The position numbers and the translations under genes are program-made. From NCBI GenBank assembly GCA_910580075.1, contig CAJTVR010000016.1:35573-67278 (forward strand): a stretch of 31,706 nt of DNA, in the 5' to 3' direction. Positions 24,259 to 31,706 of the stretch are shown here, piece after piece. The notes under the pieces were generated by a model. That model ran no database searches. It was not told the origin of the DNA and saw nothing but the letters and a program-made list of their open reading frames with translations. Within the stretch, counting starts at the first letter, position 1. Each line of letters starts with the position of its first letter. Source of the stretch: an uncultured Eubacterium sp. GTDB taxonomy: Bacteria; Bacillota; Clostridia; Lachnospirales; Lachnospiraceae.

Positions 24259-24287
24259 ATTATGACACTGGTTTGTAAAAACGTCAA
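24259..24287 (-). promoter_or_regulatory. Sigma-A promoter of the 66-residue protein gene
   Basis: On the minus strand TTGACG (24287-24282), 17 bases, then CATAAT (24264-24259). Both boxes miss consensus by one base. Confidence 0.65.
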
Positions 24288-24346
24288 CTTCTACAGTTAC
24301 CAAAAAACTTTTTTATTTATGAGCATTTTTCTACTGTTTGCACAAC

Positions 24347-25558
24347 TTAAACGCTTTCTTTTTCTGCTCTCAGACTTCCATACCAGCAAAGCACTGCACC
24401 CGCTGCGGATACTGCTGCTGCACATATCAGCTCGATATGCGGTATTCCTGTAAACTGGTACAGTTTATTCTCAAAATAGAATGCATGTTCCATGATTTTA
24501 GGACACAGAATCGCAAAAATTACAAACAGCGGCAGGATTTTCAGCATCATTCCAATATAATTCGTGCTTCTATCTGACAGGAAAAATACCATACTTGCTG
24601 CGCCTGCAGCAGTCAGATAACAGTTCAGCACCAGCATCAGACACCATGTGCCATGCGTCCATTCCGGCCAGCAGTACTGCGTCCCCATAAAGGAATACAT
24701 TCTGCATGGAAAAAAGGCCGATGTTCCATGTACTGCAAAAATACCGCCAAACAGAATCAGATTTGCTGTTACCAGCAAAAAAGCTGAAGCCATAACTGCC
24801 GCAAACTGGCTTTTATAAATTTTACGCCCGTGTCTGGAGCTGTACTGCAGCACATGCATTCCTGCCATGCGGTCATGCACAGCCAGCGGCGAGAGCAGAA
24901 GACAGACGGACAGACAAATCCATACAAGCAGCAATCCGGCATAAGTGCCAGTTACCCTCGGGATTTCCTCAGGCAGTATATTCTGCCACTTTTTATCCGG
25001 CCCGAAAAAAAGCTTCCTGGCGTGTTCCAGTTCTTTCGGGGAATATCCTTCTTCCGTCTGGTATGTCCCGTATTTTTCTGCCTGATGATATTGTGCCTCA
25101 AACAGACAGGCTGCATACAGACGGCCCTCAATATTATCCGTATCTTCCCCCTGCAGGCAGTTATCCATAATCATACAGTCTGTATATATTTCATTAAGGT
25201 CTGCTGCTTCATTTGTGCCGAAATTTCCATCATAAACATTTTTTCGAAATTCTGCATACTGCTCATACGTCTTCAGTCCGTACTTTTTCCCAGTTTCACT
25301 GTTTTCCACATACCGGTCGGCTTCTTTTTGCAGCAGCGGAATGCCTGTTTCAAATTCTGCCATTTCTTTTTCGGAAAGAGATGTCCCATATGTTTCCTTC
25401 ATCTGCCTGGCTACATAAAATACACCTTCATAATGAGGGCCGTTCGGAAAATAGCGGATGTAAAACTCTAAAAACATAGTATAATAAATAAATCCCAGTA
25501 CAATCAGTACAAAAATCATGCCCGGACGCCATATTTTTCTGAATTCTTCTCTGAACAT
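24347..25558 (-). CDS. ABC-2-like transporter permease, distal gene
   Basis: A 403-residue membrane protein with one hydrophobic segment at about 14-31, a large charged region of about 170 residues predicted outside the membrane, then about five hydrophobic segments from residue 207 to near the C-terminus. This layout is that of ABC-2/YhaP-type export permeases, which pair with an ATPase like the one at 26958-27809. The protein at 25740-26927 has the same layout, so the two could form a heterodimer. GGGAGG precedes the ATG closely. It is the last gene of the sigma factor/ABC group and is separated from the preceding gene by 181 bases. The substrate is unknown. Confidence 0.7.
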   Translation of the reverse strand: MFREEFRKIWRPGMIFVLIVLGFIYYTMFLEFYIRYFPNGPHYEGVFYVARQMKETYGTSLSEKEMAEFETGIPLLQKEADRYVENSETGKKYGLKTYEQYAEFRKNVYDGNFGTNEAADLNEIYTDCMIMDNCLQGEDTDNIEGRLYAACLFEAQYHQAEKYGTYQTEEGYSPKELEHARKLFFGPDKKWQNILPEEIPRVTGTYAGLLLVWICLSVCLLLSPLAVHDRMAGMHVLQYSSRHGRKIYKSQFAAVMASAFLLVTANLILFGGIFAVHGTSAFFPCRMYSFMGTQYCWPEWTHGTWCLMLVLNCYLTAAGAASMVFFLSDRSTNYIGMMLKILPLFVIFAILCPKIMEHAFYFENKLYQFTGIPHIELICAAAVSAAGAVLCWYGSLRAEKESV

Positions 25559-25739
25559 ATATCCTCCCTTCGTAAACTTTGAACTGTCTAAATCTAAGTC
25601 AATGATTCAGCCATTGGCCAGCCTTCCCTGTTTCGTTTTTCTACTCAAGTCCCAGGAAATGGTACATCCATTTTCCAGTTTCTACTGTTTCGTTTTTTGC
25701 TTAAGTTTTAGACAATGCTGTCATCAAAGCAGCCTTCCT
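25559..25739 (-). repeat. Spacer between two permease genes with a repeated motif around a hairpin
   Basis: On the minus strand CTTAAGCAAAAAACGAAACAG and CTTGAGTAGAAAAACGAAACAG flank a hairpin formed by AAATGG/CCATTT (near 25661-25677). There is no gene here. It could adjust expression of the last gene or be an mRNA-processing site; both are speculation. Confidence 0.4.
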
Positions 25740-26927
25740 CTATTTTAAGTCTTTCCGGTCAAAATACCTGAACCCCAGATAGAGAAAACTTACAGCAGCC
25801 GTCAGGCACAGCAGAAAAACCCAGCATTCCTGCCAAGGAACGACCGCATGCATTCCCATATCGGTAAACCACAAAGGCTGCATCCACCAGAGCATTACAG
25901 GAGTCCACATGGCAGCTTCAAAAAATCCCCAGTATGCCTGGTTTCCTGCCAGCAGAACTGCTTCGAAATTAAGCGCACATGCAGCAGCCAGTACGATGAA
26001 TCCGGCATAACTGTTTTGTACAGCCAGTCCGGTAACATAACCTAAAATATAAAACACAGCTGACACCGCCATGCCAGACAGCAGTACGGCTGCCAGATAA
26101 CTGCACATAGTAAACGGAATCCAGGTCACAAACGGTATTTCTGCAGCCATAACAGTCACATAATAAAACTGCGTACACACATCCGTATTCCAGATATCCC
26201 CGAGCTGCCAGATGCATGCAAATGCTGCACAGGATACCGCCGCTATAACTGCATATGCTGTCAGCGCATAAAACAGTCCGGCCAGAAATTTATCTGTCTG
26301 CACCCTGCGTCCTCTTTTAGATGCATAAACAGTCAGCCACGTCCGTTCTGTCCGCTCAATGCCGCATATATACAAGGCAGAAAAGACGGCCAGCAAAAGC
26401 CCCTCGGTCAGAACAGCCCTGCATAATTTTTCAAACAGCAGATCCATCAGCGGTTTTGTCATTCCCGCCGCCCCTGCGTCCATAGAAGCATCCTGGCGGG
26501 CCAGCGTTTGAATCCGGGGCTTTTGCTTTTCAAATTTTTTGCTCAGGGCATCCGCTGCCCAGCCTGTCATCTGATACCTGTCTATGTACATTTCCGCCGT
26601 TTGTGCCGGGTCATATGTTTCAAACAGGTCTTCTGCTTTAGCTGTTTCCTGTATCAGCCTTTCTTTTTCAGCACAGTCCGCCAGACTTCGTACTTTTTCG
26701 TCAAATGTTTTCCCCATACGGCTCCCGGCTGTCTTTCTGGCTTCTTTCACATATGCTATATAATCTGTGCTGTGCCAGCTGTCCGTTACCAGCAGTATAT
26801 TAAATATTGTACACAGCACAAGAAAAATCCATAGCACCGGCATTTCCCACAGTTTTTTTATTTCCCAGCTTACAAGTTCTCCTGATACTGTTTTTCTGCC
26901 GCATCTTTTGAGATTTGTATCCTGCAT
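25740..26927 (-). CDS. ABC-2-like transporter permease
   Basis: A 395-residue membrane protein. After a 28-residue cytoplasmic start comes a hydrophobic segment at about 29-50, an external charged region of about 120 residues, and about five more hydrophobic segments ending just before the basic tail RYFDRKDLK. The layout matches the neighbouring permease at 24347-25558 more than any family with clear motifs. It follows the ATPase gene by 30 bases, so ATPase and permease should form one exporter. AAAGG lies 7 bases before the ATG. What is moved (lantibiotic, lipid, peptide) is not shown. Confidence 0.72.
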   Translation of the reverse strand: MQDTNLKRCGRKTVSGELVSWEIKKLWEMPVLWIFLVLCTIFNILLVTDSWHSTDYIAYVKEARKTAGSRMGKTFDEKVRSLADCAEKERLIQETAKAEDLFETYDPAQTAEMYIDRYQMTGWAADALSKKFEKQKPRIQTLARQDASMDAGAAGMTKPLMDLLFEKLCRAVLTEGLLLAVFSALYICGIERTERTWLTVYASKRGRRVQTDKFLAGLFYALTAYAVIAAVSCAAFACIWQLGDIWNTDVCTQFYYVTVMAAEIPFVTWIPFTMCSYLAAVLLSGMAVSAVFYILGYVTGLAVQNSYAGFIVLAAACALNFEAVLLAGNQAYWGFFEAAMWTPVMLWWMQPLWFTDMGMHAVVPWQECWVFLLCLTAAVSFLYLGFRYFDRKDLK

Positions 26928-26957
26928 TGTTTTACCTTTCTTTTTCGTTTCATTTTT

Positions 26958-27809
26958 CTATTCATTATGATTTCTATAAATATATAAAAAGGCATCCTCC
27001 AGATTCGGCACTGCTGGTTTTGCGCCCTGGATTTTTCTTTTCGAAACAATCCGCAGCACTGGCCCATATTCCCCCTGGCATTCACTCAACAGAAAGTCTC
27101 CGTCTGCCAGTTCAGTATCAGCCGGAACTTCGTACAGGATTCCGCAAAGCCTGTCACAAATTTCGGCCGGAGTTTCGCACCCCGGAATTTTATGGTCACG
27201 TATCATAATGATCCGGCTGGCTATCGTTTCAATATCTGATACAATATGTGTTGACAAAATAACAATTCTGTCTTTAGAAAGCTGGTGAATCAGATTTCGG
27301 AAACGGACACGCTCTTTCGGATCCAGTCCTGCAGTCGGCTCGTCCAGAATCAGCAGTTTCGGATCATTGATCATTGCCTGCGCTATTCCTGTCCGCTGGA
27401 TCATGCCGCCTGAGAGCTGGCGCATTTTTTTATTTTTCACCTCTGAAAGAGCTGCCTGTTCCAAAAGTCCGTCAATACGCTTTTCCGCTGTTTTTCTATC
27501 CATGCACTGCAGCGCCGCGATATATTTTAAAAACTGCTTTGGAGTATAATTTTTGTAATAGCCGAACTCCTGAGGCAGATAGCCAAGCAGCCCCCGGTAA
27601 TCTTCTCCCATTTCCTGAATCTTTTCTCCATTCCAGCGGATTGTGCCGCTGGTTGGAAATAACAGGGTCGTCATCATTTTAATTAACGTCGTTTTTCCGG
27701 CTCCATTAGGTGCCAGCAGTCCGTAAACGCCATTTTCAAATGTCAGATTCACATCTTCAAGCGCTGTATATGTGCCATATTTTTTTGTAACATGCTCAAT
27801 CGATAGCAA
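26958..27809 (-). CDS. ABC transporter ATPase of an export system
   Basis: A 283-residue ABC ATPase. Walker A APNGAGKT is at 33-40, the Q-loop GYLPQEFG at 76-83, signature LSGGM at 132-136, Walker B LLILDEP at 152-158 and the switch histidine in LSTHIVSD at 188. APNGAGKT replaces the usual GPNGAGKT. The start is a TTG at 27809 preceded by GGGAGG at 9 bases, because an in-frame stop lies directly upstream. A six-codon ATG frame (27816-27796) overlaps this start and might couple translation. It is in the antibiotic-export/ABC-2 class and pairs with the permeases downstream. The decayed ATPase at 3689 is a relative. Confidence 0.93.
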   Translation of the reverse strand: MLSIEHVTKKYGTYTALEDVNLTFENGVYGLLAPNGAGKTTLIKMMTTLLFPTSGTIRWNGEKIQEMGEDYRGLLGYLPQEFGYYKNYTPKQFLKYIAALQCMDRKTAEKRIDGLLEQAALSEVKNKKMRQLSGGMIQRTGIAQAMINDPKLLILDEPTAGLDPKERVRFRNLIHQLSKDRIVILSTHIVSDIETIASRIIMIRDHKIPGCETPAEICDRLCGILYEVPADTELADGDFLLSECQGEYGPVLRIVSKRKIQGAKPAVPNLEDAFLYIYRNHNE

Positions 27810-27871
27810 TTTTCATTCCCTCCCTCTGCTAATGTTTTCTCTGAACCAGGATATTCTAACAGTAAAACATG

Positions 27872-28627
27872 TTAGAAACTAAAATATTCCGCAGACTCAT
27901 AATAATATTTTTTCAGCAGTATCAGATACAGGAATGCGCAGACTGCGGCTCCTGCCATAAACACTGCCGTTGGTATCTGTATCATCCTGTCCGGTTCCTG
28001 CTGCGCCAGGAAAAGCAGTATGATGCCAAATCCGCTCCATAGAACAGGCGCTGCCCAGCAGGACTGGCGGCTTTTCCATTCTGATTCCAGCACAATCTGC
28101 ATACATGCGTAGAAAAACAAGGCTGACATAGACAGAGAAAGCAGTCTCAGCATCGTAATTTCACTGTGAAAAACACACCCCAGCCACAGATTCAGCAGGA
28201 CTGATATGATAACCGATAACGCACCAGACAGCAGCATCCGCAATACCGTCATCTGTCGGATTGTCAGCCTGCATACCATAAGCAGCTCATACGTGCCTGT
28301 CATAATTTCTTTCCATACGCTCAGAACATGAAGCATTGCATACAGCAAAGGAGACGCCATAAATACAAGCAGCCCCAGAATCTGCGGATACTGTTTCGCT
28401 GATTCATACACGGCTGCCCACAGGATCCCGTTGAGCAGCATCGCTGACAGCATACAGTCCCATACTCCAAAACAGATCCCACAGACCCCGGCTGTACGCC
28501 ATGCTTCCCACAGTGCATAGCTGAGTTTGCGCGGTTTTCCGGCTCCCAGTGATACAATCTGCGCAATGCTTCTTTCTTTCTGTATATCAGACGGAAAATC
28601 TATTGTTCCAAAACGTTCTGTTTTCAT
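27872..28627 (-). CDS. Membrane protein between sigma factor and ABC ATPase genes
   Basis: A 251-residue protein with a cytoplasmic N-terminal region of about 45 residues (charged, ending in KPRKLSYALWEAWR) and about six hydrophobic segments, near 46-74, 84-103, 128-155, 160-182, 190-212 and 217-240. It probably is a transporter subunit of ABC-2 type, but no motif is decisive. Its place directly after a sigma factor gene is where an anti-sigma factor is often found, and its cytoplasmic N-terminus could play that role; that is only a hypothesis. GGGAGGTG precedes the ATG. It lies 62 bases before the ATPase gene. Confidence 0.65.
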   Translation of the reverse strand: MKTERFGTIDFPSDIQKERSIAQIVSLGAGKPRKLSYALWEAWRTAGVCGICFGVWDCMLSAMLLNGILWAAVYESAKQYPQILGLLVFMASPLLYAMLHVLSVWKEIMTGTYELLMVCRLTIRQMTVLRMLLSGALSVIISVLLNLWLGCVFHSEITMLRLLSLSMSALFFYACMQIVLESEWKSRQSCWAAPVLWSGFGIILLFLAQQEPDRMIQIPTAVFMAGAAVCAFLYLILLKKYYYESAEYFSF

Positions 28628-28733
28628 AATAATCTGTCACCTCCCTGCCTGTCTGACTGCTTCTTTGTGATTATGTTCATGACTGTACTCCCTGCATCTG
28701 TCTTCTTTTTTTACATTCTTTTACTTTCTGCTG

Positions 28734-29276
28734 CTATGTTTCATAACTGCAGCTGATTTCTTTTTTGATTCTGGCTGCCAGACGGTAATACTGCGCCTTA
28801 ATCTTAGCCTCAGGCTGCGACAGTACTGCCGCAATTTCCGGAAACGGATATTCTCCATAAACCCGCAGCCGGAACACTTCCTGTACCTGAGGCTCCATGC
28901 CGCGGACAAATTCTTCTATTGCGTGAAGTAATTCTTTATTCTGAATGTCCTCAATAAAATCTTTTTCATCCTCGATGTCATAATCCTCAATAGAAAAATA
29001 CTGCACTTTACGCTTACGTCTCATATCTATAACTTTATGGGAAGCGATATGATACATCCATGTCCTGAAACCTGCTTTTTTTGCATCATAAGCATGCAGC
29101 GAACGCAGTGCTGCCAGAAAACTTTCCTGTGTCAGGTCCATAGCGTCTTCACGGTTTCCTGTCTGTCTGTATACAAATGTATAAATATCATCGTAATATG
29201 CCCGCACCAGTGCATCAGCCGCTTTTTTTGAACCATGCCGTACAATATCACGTATCCACTTCTGTTCCTGCTCCAA
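28734..29276 (-). CDS. ECF-type RNA polymerase sigma factor
   Basis: A 180-residue sigma-70 family protein with region 2 at about 27-90 (YYDDIYTFVYRQTGNREDAMDLTQESF...FRTWMYHIASHKVIDMRRKRK) and region 4 at about 115-172 (helix-turn-helix YPFPEIAAVLSQPEAKIKAQYYRL). There is no region 3, as in ECF sigma factors. The two regions are joined by an acidic linker, FSIEDYDIEDEKDFIED. The start is a TTG at 29276 with GGGGAGG 7 bases upstream; no ATG fits. It heads a group with a membrane protein, an ABC ATPase and two permeases, which it may control. No separate anti-sigma gene with a zinc-finger domain is seen. Confidence 0.9.
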   Translation of the reverse strand: MEQEQKWIRDIVRHGSKKAADALVRAYYDDIYTFVYRQTGNREDAMDLTQESFLAALRSLHAYDAKKAGFRTWMYHIASHKVIDMRRKRKVQYFSIEDYDIEDEKDFIEDIQNKELLHAIEEFVRGMEPQVQEVFRLRVYGEYPFPEIAAVLSQPEAKIKAQYYRLAARIKKEISCSYET

Positions 29277-29357
29277 GCCTGCGCCTCCCCTGTGGTCTCT
29301 TTTTAATATCTTTCGTACTCTTTACCTTTATATACGAAAAATAATACCAGACCGCTG

Positions 29358-29394
29358 CAAAAAAACCGAAAACCTTTTGATCGGTTTCCGGTTT
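29358..29394 (-). terminator. Intrinsic terminator downstream of blaR1
   Basis: AAACCGAAAACC (29363-29374) pairs with GGTTTCCGGTTT (29383-29394) with one mismatch. The minus-strand transcript then runs into seven T. It separates blaI-blaR1 from the sigma factor group. Confidence 0.75.
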
Positions 29395-29445
29395 CTTTCA
29401 TTTTGTTATTACAGCGCCTGTCTGCCGCTGCATATGGTTTTCATT

Positions 29446-30984
29446 TTATTCTTTCACAGATTCATTCAGCATTTTTTCCGCTTCAGATTCATTCAGTACT
29501 GTTTCCACTAACAATTCAACCGGCTCCGGTTTCACTCCGGTATCTGTGCCTGCTGATTCGTCAGAACCAAACGCAGTTTTCTGTATTTCTTCTGTATTTC
29601 CGCCAGACTGTCCTTTCCCTGACTCTAACCTGTAAACATCGTTGTCTTTATCAGCCTCTGTTAACCTGTAAACAGACCCGTCATCATCTTTTGTCAGCTT
29701 GTAAACATTCCCGTTTTGATCTGTATAATAAATACCATCGCCTTTAATTTTAGCATTATAATCCGAAGATCCGTCAATGCTCAGAGAAATATTATCTGAA
29801 CCATCTCCTTGCGTCACTATAATCTGGCAGTTCTCTTTAGCTGTGTCTGCGCCTTCTCCCCTGCCGTCCTGAGACTTTCTATCAGAAGTTTTCACCTCTG
29901 TAAACGCACTGGTCACATAATCTGCGGCATCTGCATCTGCATCTTCATTTTCCCGATTCTGAACAATCTGATCCTGTGAATTTTCCAAACCTTTCACACT
30001 TTCATTTGATGCAAATACAGACGATGCTCCCAGCAGCAGAATCGCTGCACAAAGAATCCCGGTTCCCGTTAATTTTTTGTAATTCATAATTGCCACAATC
30101 CTTTCTTTTACAGGTTTTTTCAAAAAACCACAACAAAATACCGATGTTTCTATCTGATTCTGAACAAATGCCAGCAGAGCCTGCGCATATTTCTGTCTGC
30201 CCTTTTGCCCGCATAAAGATAATACACACTCATCACAGGATAATTCCAGATCTGCGAAATACAGCAGATACATCAGCCATGCCAGCGGATTAAACCAATG
30301 TATGCACAAAGCTGCAGCCGCCAGCAGTTTTCGCAGGTTGTCATGCCTTTTGATATGAATCATTTCGTGCATCAGTACATACTGCAGCTGATCCTGACTG
30401 ATTCCAGACATATGTTTTGGAAGCACAATTCTCTGCCTTATAATTCCAAAGACAAGCGGAGATCTGATTCTGTCGTGAATCCATATCTGATTTTTCTTAT
30501 GCCGGCGCTTTGCCTGTGTCATTCTCTGTACGCTTTCGTAAGATTCGTAAAGGCGCTGCCCTCTGGCTGAACCGGATTCCAGCGGAATTGCCTGTGCCAG
30601 CAGCCGGTACTCTTTCCAAAAAGAATATGCAAAATACATCCCCAGAACCGCCATGCCGCCAATCCATACCAGCCATGCCGCTTCCTTTGCAGAAATCCCG
30701 CTGTGCGCATTCACCGTTTCCTTCATTCCCCGTGTCATAATGCCGCCCGCATGTACGCCCTGAACCATATCCAGCCTGAACGAAAGTTTCTGTATCAGAA
30801 ACAGTGCCGGAGATGCAATTCCATTCCCGGCCGGCAGGCTGAACGGCAGCAGCAGCCTGGCCAGCACCACCATCCAAAGCATCATGACTGTCCGCTTTGG
30901 CAGGCGCAGCAGCTCTCTTTCACGAAGCAGTGCGACAAACAAAATTAATACTCCCGCAGAAATACTCATTTCCATCAATCTCAT
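29446..30984 (-). CDS. blaR1: BlaR1-type M56 membrane metallopeptidase sensor
   Basis: A 512-residue membrane protein with hydrophobic segments at about 7-22, 33-50, 103-121, 222-243 and 307-326. The zinc protease site is HEMIH at 206-210 with E247 in LELSCDE as likely third ligand. In this family, signal binding outside the cell activates the protease, which leads to cleavage of the BlaI repressor. The outer domain (about 328-512) is not a penicillin-binding fold: it is acidic and low-complexity, with repeats GNVYKL, GSVYRL and NDVYRL and a Glu-rich end. So it senses something other than a beta-lactam through an acylated serine, or acts with a partner. It begins 17 bases after blaI. The ribosome binding site is weak (a GGGGG run), which suggests coupling to blaI. 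Confidence 0.85.
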   Translation of the reverse strand: MRLMEMSISAGVLILFVALLRERELLRLPKRTVMMLWMVVLARLLLPFSLPAGNGIASPALFLIQKLSFRLDMVQGVHAGGIMTRGMKETVNAHSGISAKEAAWLVWIGGMAVLGMYFAYSFWKEYRLLAQAIPLESGSARGQRLYESYESVQRMTQAKRRHKKNQIWIHDRIRSPLVFGIIRQRIVLPKHMSGISQDQLQYVLMHEMIHIKRHDNLRKLLAAAALCIHWFNPLAWLMYLLYFADLELSCDECVLSLCGQKGRQKYAQALLAFVQNQIETSVFCCGFLKKPVKERIVAIMNYKKLTGTGILCAAILLLGASSVFASNESVKGLENSQDQIVQNRENEDADADAADYVTSAFTEVKTSDRKSQDGRGEGADTAKENCQIIVTQGDGSDNISLSIDGSSDYNAKIKGDGIYYTDQNGNVYKLTKDDDGSVYRLTEADKDNDVYRLESGKGQSGGNTEEIQKTAFGSDESAGTDTGVKPEPVELLVETVLNESEAEKMLNESVKE

Positions 30985-31001
30985 AATTATGCCCCCGCAT
31001 G

Positions 31002-31376
31002 TTACAGTTCACGTCCGGAAAGCCCGGAAATCATTTCCTTCAGCTGCATAACTTCCTCCGATGTCAGATCACTGTCTGATAAAAATGCCGCAAAAAACTT
31101 CTGTTTGGAGCCGTCAAACATTTTATCAATCAGTTCCCCTGTTTCGTAGTTTTGTACCTGCTTTCTTGTAACCAGCGCATGACAGATAAATTTCGGGTCC
31201 CTGCGCTCCACTGCTCCTTTTGCAATGCACTTTTTGATTACCGTATACGTTGTGTTGCGGTTCCATCCGGTCTCTTCCTTTAGAATTTTAGCAATCTGGC
31301 CAGCGGGTAAATCACCGCCTGCTTTCCACAGCGCATCCATTACCTTGAGTTCAGAATCAAATAACTTCATTTCCAT
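31002..31376 (-). CDS. blaI: BlaI/MecI-type transcriptional repressor
   Basis: A 124-residue winged-helix repressor. The N-terminal DNA-binding domain spans about residues 1-75 with ELKVMDALWKAGGDLPAGQI and the recognition helix WNRNTTYTVIKKCIAKGAVER. The C-terminal dimerisation helices contain MFDGSKQKFFAAFLSD. It would repress its own operon with blaR1 and possibly other genes until cleaved. GAGGAGG is 6 bases before the ATG. Two dyad operators overlap and follow the promoter, consistent with autoregulation. Confidence 0.93.
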   Translation of the reverse strand: MEMKLFDSELKVMDALWKAGGDLPAGQIAKILKEETGWNRNTTYTVIKKCIAKGAVERRDPKFICHALVTRKQVQNYETGELIDKMFDGSKQKFFAAFLSDSDLTSEEVMQLKEMISGLSGREL

Positions 31377-31396
31377 AACTATCCTCCTCGAAAATG

Positions 31397-31410
31397 ACTA
31401 TTGCAATAGT
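31397..31410. promoter_or_regulatory. Operator dyad O2 for BlaI
   Basis: ACTATTGCAATAGT is a perfect 14-bp palindrome in the 5' untranslated region of blaI. It resembles the second dyad at 31425-31438, with centres 28 bases apart. Confidence 0.75.
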
Positions 31411-31422
31411 GATTTCATATGT

Positions 31423-31451
31423 ATACTATCACGATAGTCATTTTTTGTCAA
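31423..31451 (-). promoter_or_regulatory. blaI-blaR1 promoter overlapped by operator dyad O1
   Basis: On the minus strand TTGACA (31451-31446), 17 bases, then TAGTAT (31428-31423). The dyad ACTATCACGATAGT (31425-31438, 6-bp arms) covers the -10 box and much of the spacer, so a bound repressor would block RNA polymerase. Confidence 0.75.
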
Positions 31452-31540
31452 GATTTTTCTTAAACACCAGTACGCACCTATTTATGCCTTAGTTACCTTT
31501 AGGTTAGAATTGTGTATGTCCGGGCAGTTTCAGTATTGAG

Positions 31541-31626
31541 ATTTTTCTGTTCCGCTTTTGAACAGTAAAAATTTCTAAATTTTCTGCTTCCAGACTGTGG
31601 CGGCGGACGGACCGGTGCCTGATGCC
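31541..31626 (-). repeat. Partial copy C of the palindromic repeat (right half, inverted)
   Basis: On the minus strand, from GGCATCAGGCACCGGTCCGT to AGCGGAACAGAAAAA, it matches copy B (10271-10355) with few differences. The left half is missing. It lies in the 266-base stretch after the blaI promoter region (31441-31706), which has no gene. It is bracketed by GGGCAGT (31522-31528) and ACTGCCC (31643-31649). Confidence 0.8.
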
Positions 31627-31672
31627 AAAAAACAGAATTGAAGACTGCCCAGCCCCATACGCACTAACTTTT

Positions 31673-31701
31673 CTGCAAATTCATTAAATTCATGGTATAA
31701 T
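31673..31701 (+). promoter_or_regulatory. Outward promoter at the window edge
   Basis: An extended -10 TGGTATAAT ends at 31701, with a perfect TATAAT at 31696-31701. CTGCAA is 17 bases upstream as a weak -35. It would drive a plus-strand gene beyond the window. Confidence 0.5.
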
Positions 31702-31706
31702 CAAAA

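Overview
The window looks like chromosome from a moderately low-GC anaerobic Firmicute, most probably Lachnospiraceae or a close relative. The reasons are strong AGGAGG-type ribosome binding sites, radical-SAM ThiH for thiazole synthesis, a long clostridial-style isoleucyl-tRNA synthetase, a GlgX/GlgP glycogen pair, an AAA-ATPase-like/PD-(D/E)XK (DUF1703-type) protein, a DUF4190-type membrane protein and a BlaI/BlaR1 pair. No tRNA, rRNA, CRISPR array, phage module or intact insertion sequence was seen.

Layout. (1) 46-3540, minus strand: an operon of lipoprotein binding protein, permease and ATPase for a polar amino acid ABC importer, ending in an ATP-grasp ligase-like protein. (2) 3689-4310: an ABC ATPase gene wrecked by an internal deletion, a small tandem duplication, then copy A of a long palindromic repeat. 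(3) 4399-10052: glgX (minus) divergent from a thiazole operon thiS-thiG-thiH-tenI (plus), which starts with a clear sigma-A promoter and a leader ending in an intrinsic terminator. A mini copy (D) of the palindromic repeat sits between thiG and thiH, and copy B follows tenI. (4) 10442-12878, minus: the AAA/nuclease-like protein and a SAM methyltransferase. (5) 12903-21805, minus: an apparent four-gene operon of nucleotidyltransferase, a repeat-rich DUF4190-type protein, ileS and glgP, with a promoter at one end and a long terminator hairpin at the other. (6) 22195-24287: a MATE exporter (plus), direct repeats, a nested palindrome and a 66-residue hypothetical gene with its own promoter. (7) 24347-31451, minus: blaI-blaR1 with two dyad operators over the promoter, a terminator, then an ECF-type sigma factor followed by a membrane protein, an ABC ATPase and two ABC-2-like permeases. 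(8) 31452-31706: partial copy C of the repeat and an outward promoter at the window edge.

How parts work together. GlgX and GlgP would jointly degrade glycogen, although they lie in different operons. ThiS, ThiG and ThiH build the thiazole ring and TenI would aromatise it; thiF is absent from this operon. The sigma/ABC block and the BlaI/BlaR1 block look like an envelope-stress or antibiotic-sensing module, but the inducer cannot be told from sequence.

The most unusual item is the dispersed palindromic element (copies A, B, C, D). Full copies are about 300 bp with near-perfect long arms, a conserved centre with interleaved complementary segments and a variable hairpin loop; copy A has a promoter-like sequence ending where the element begins. 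It is either a miniature mobile element or a large structured RNA, and I could not match it to a family I know.
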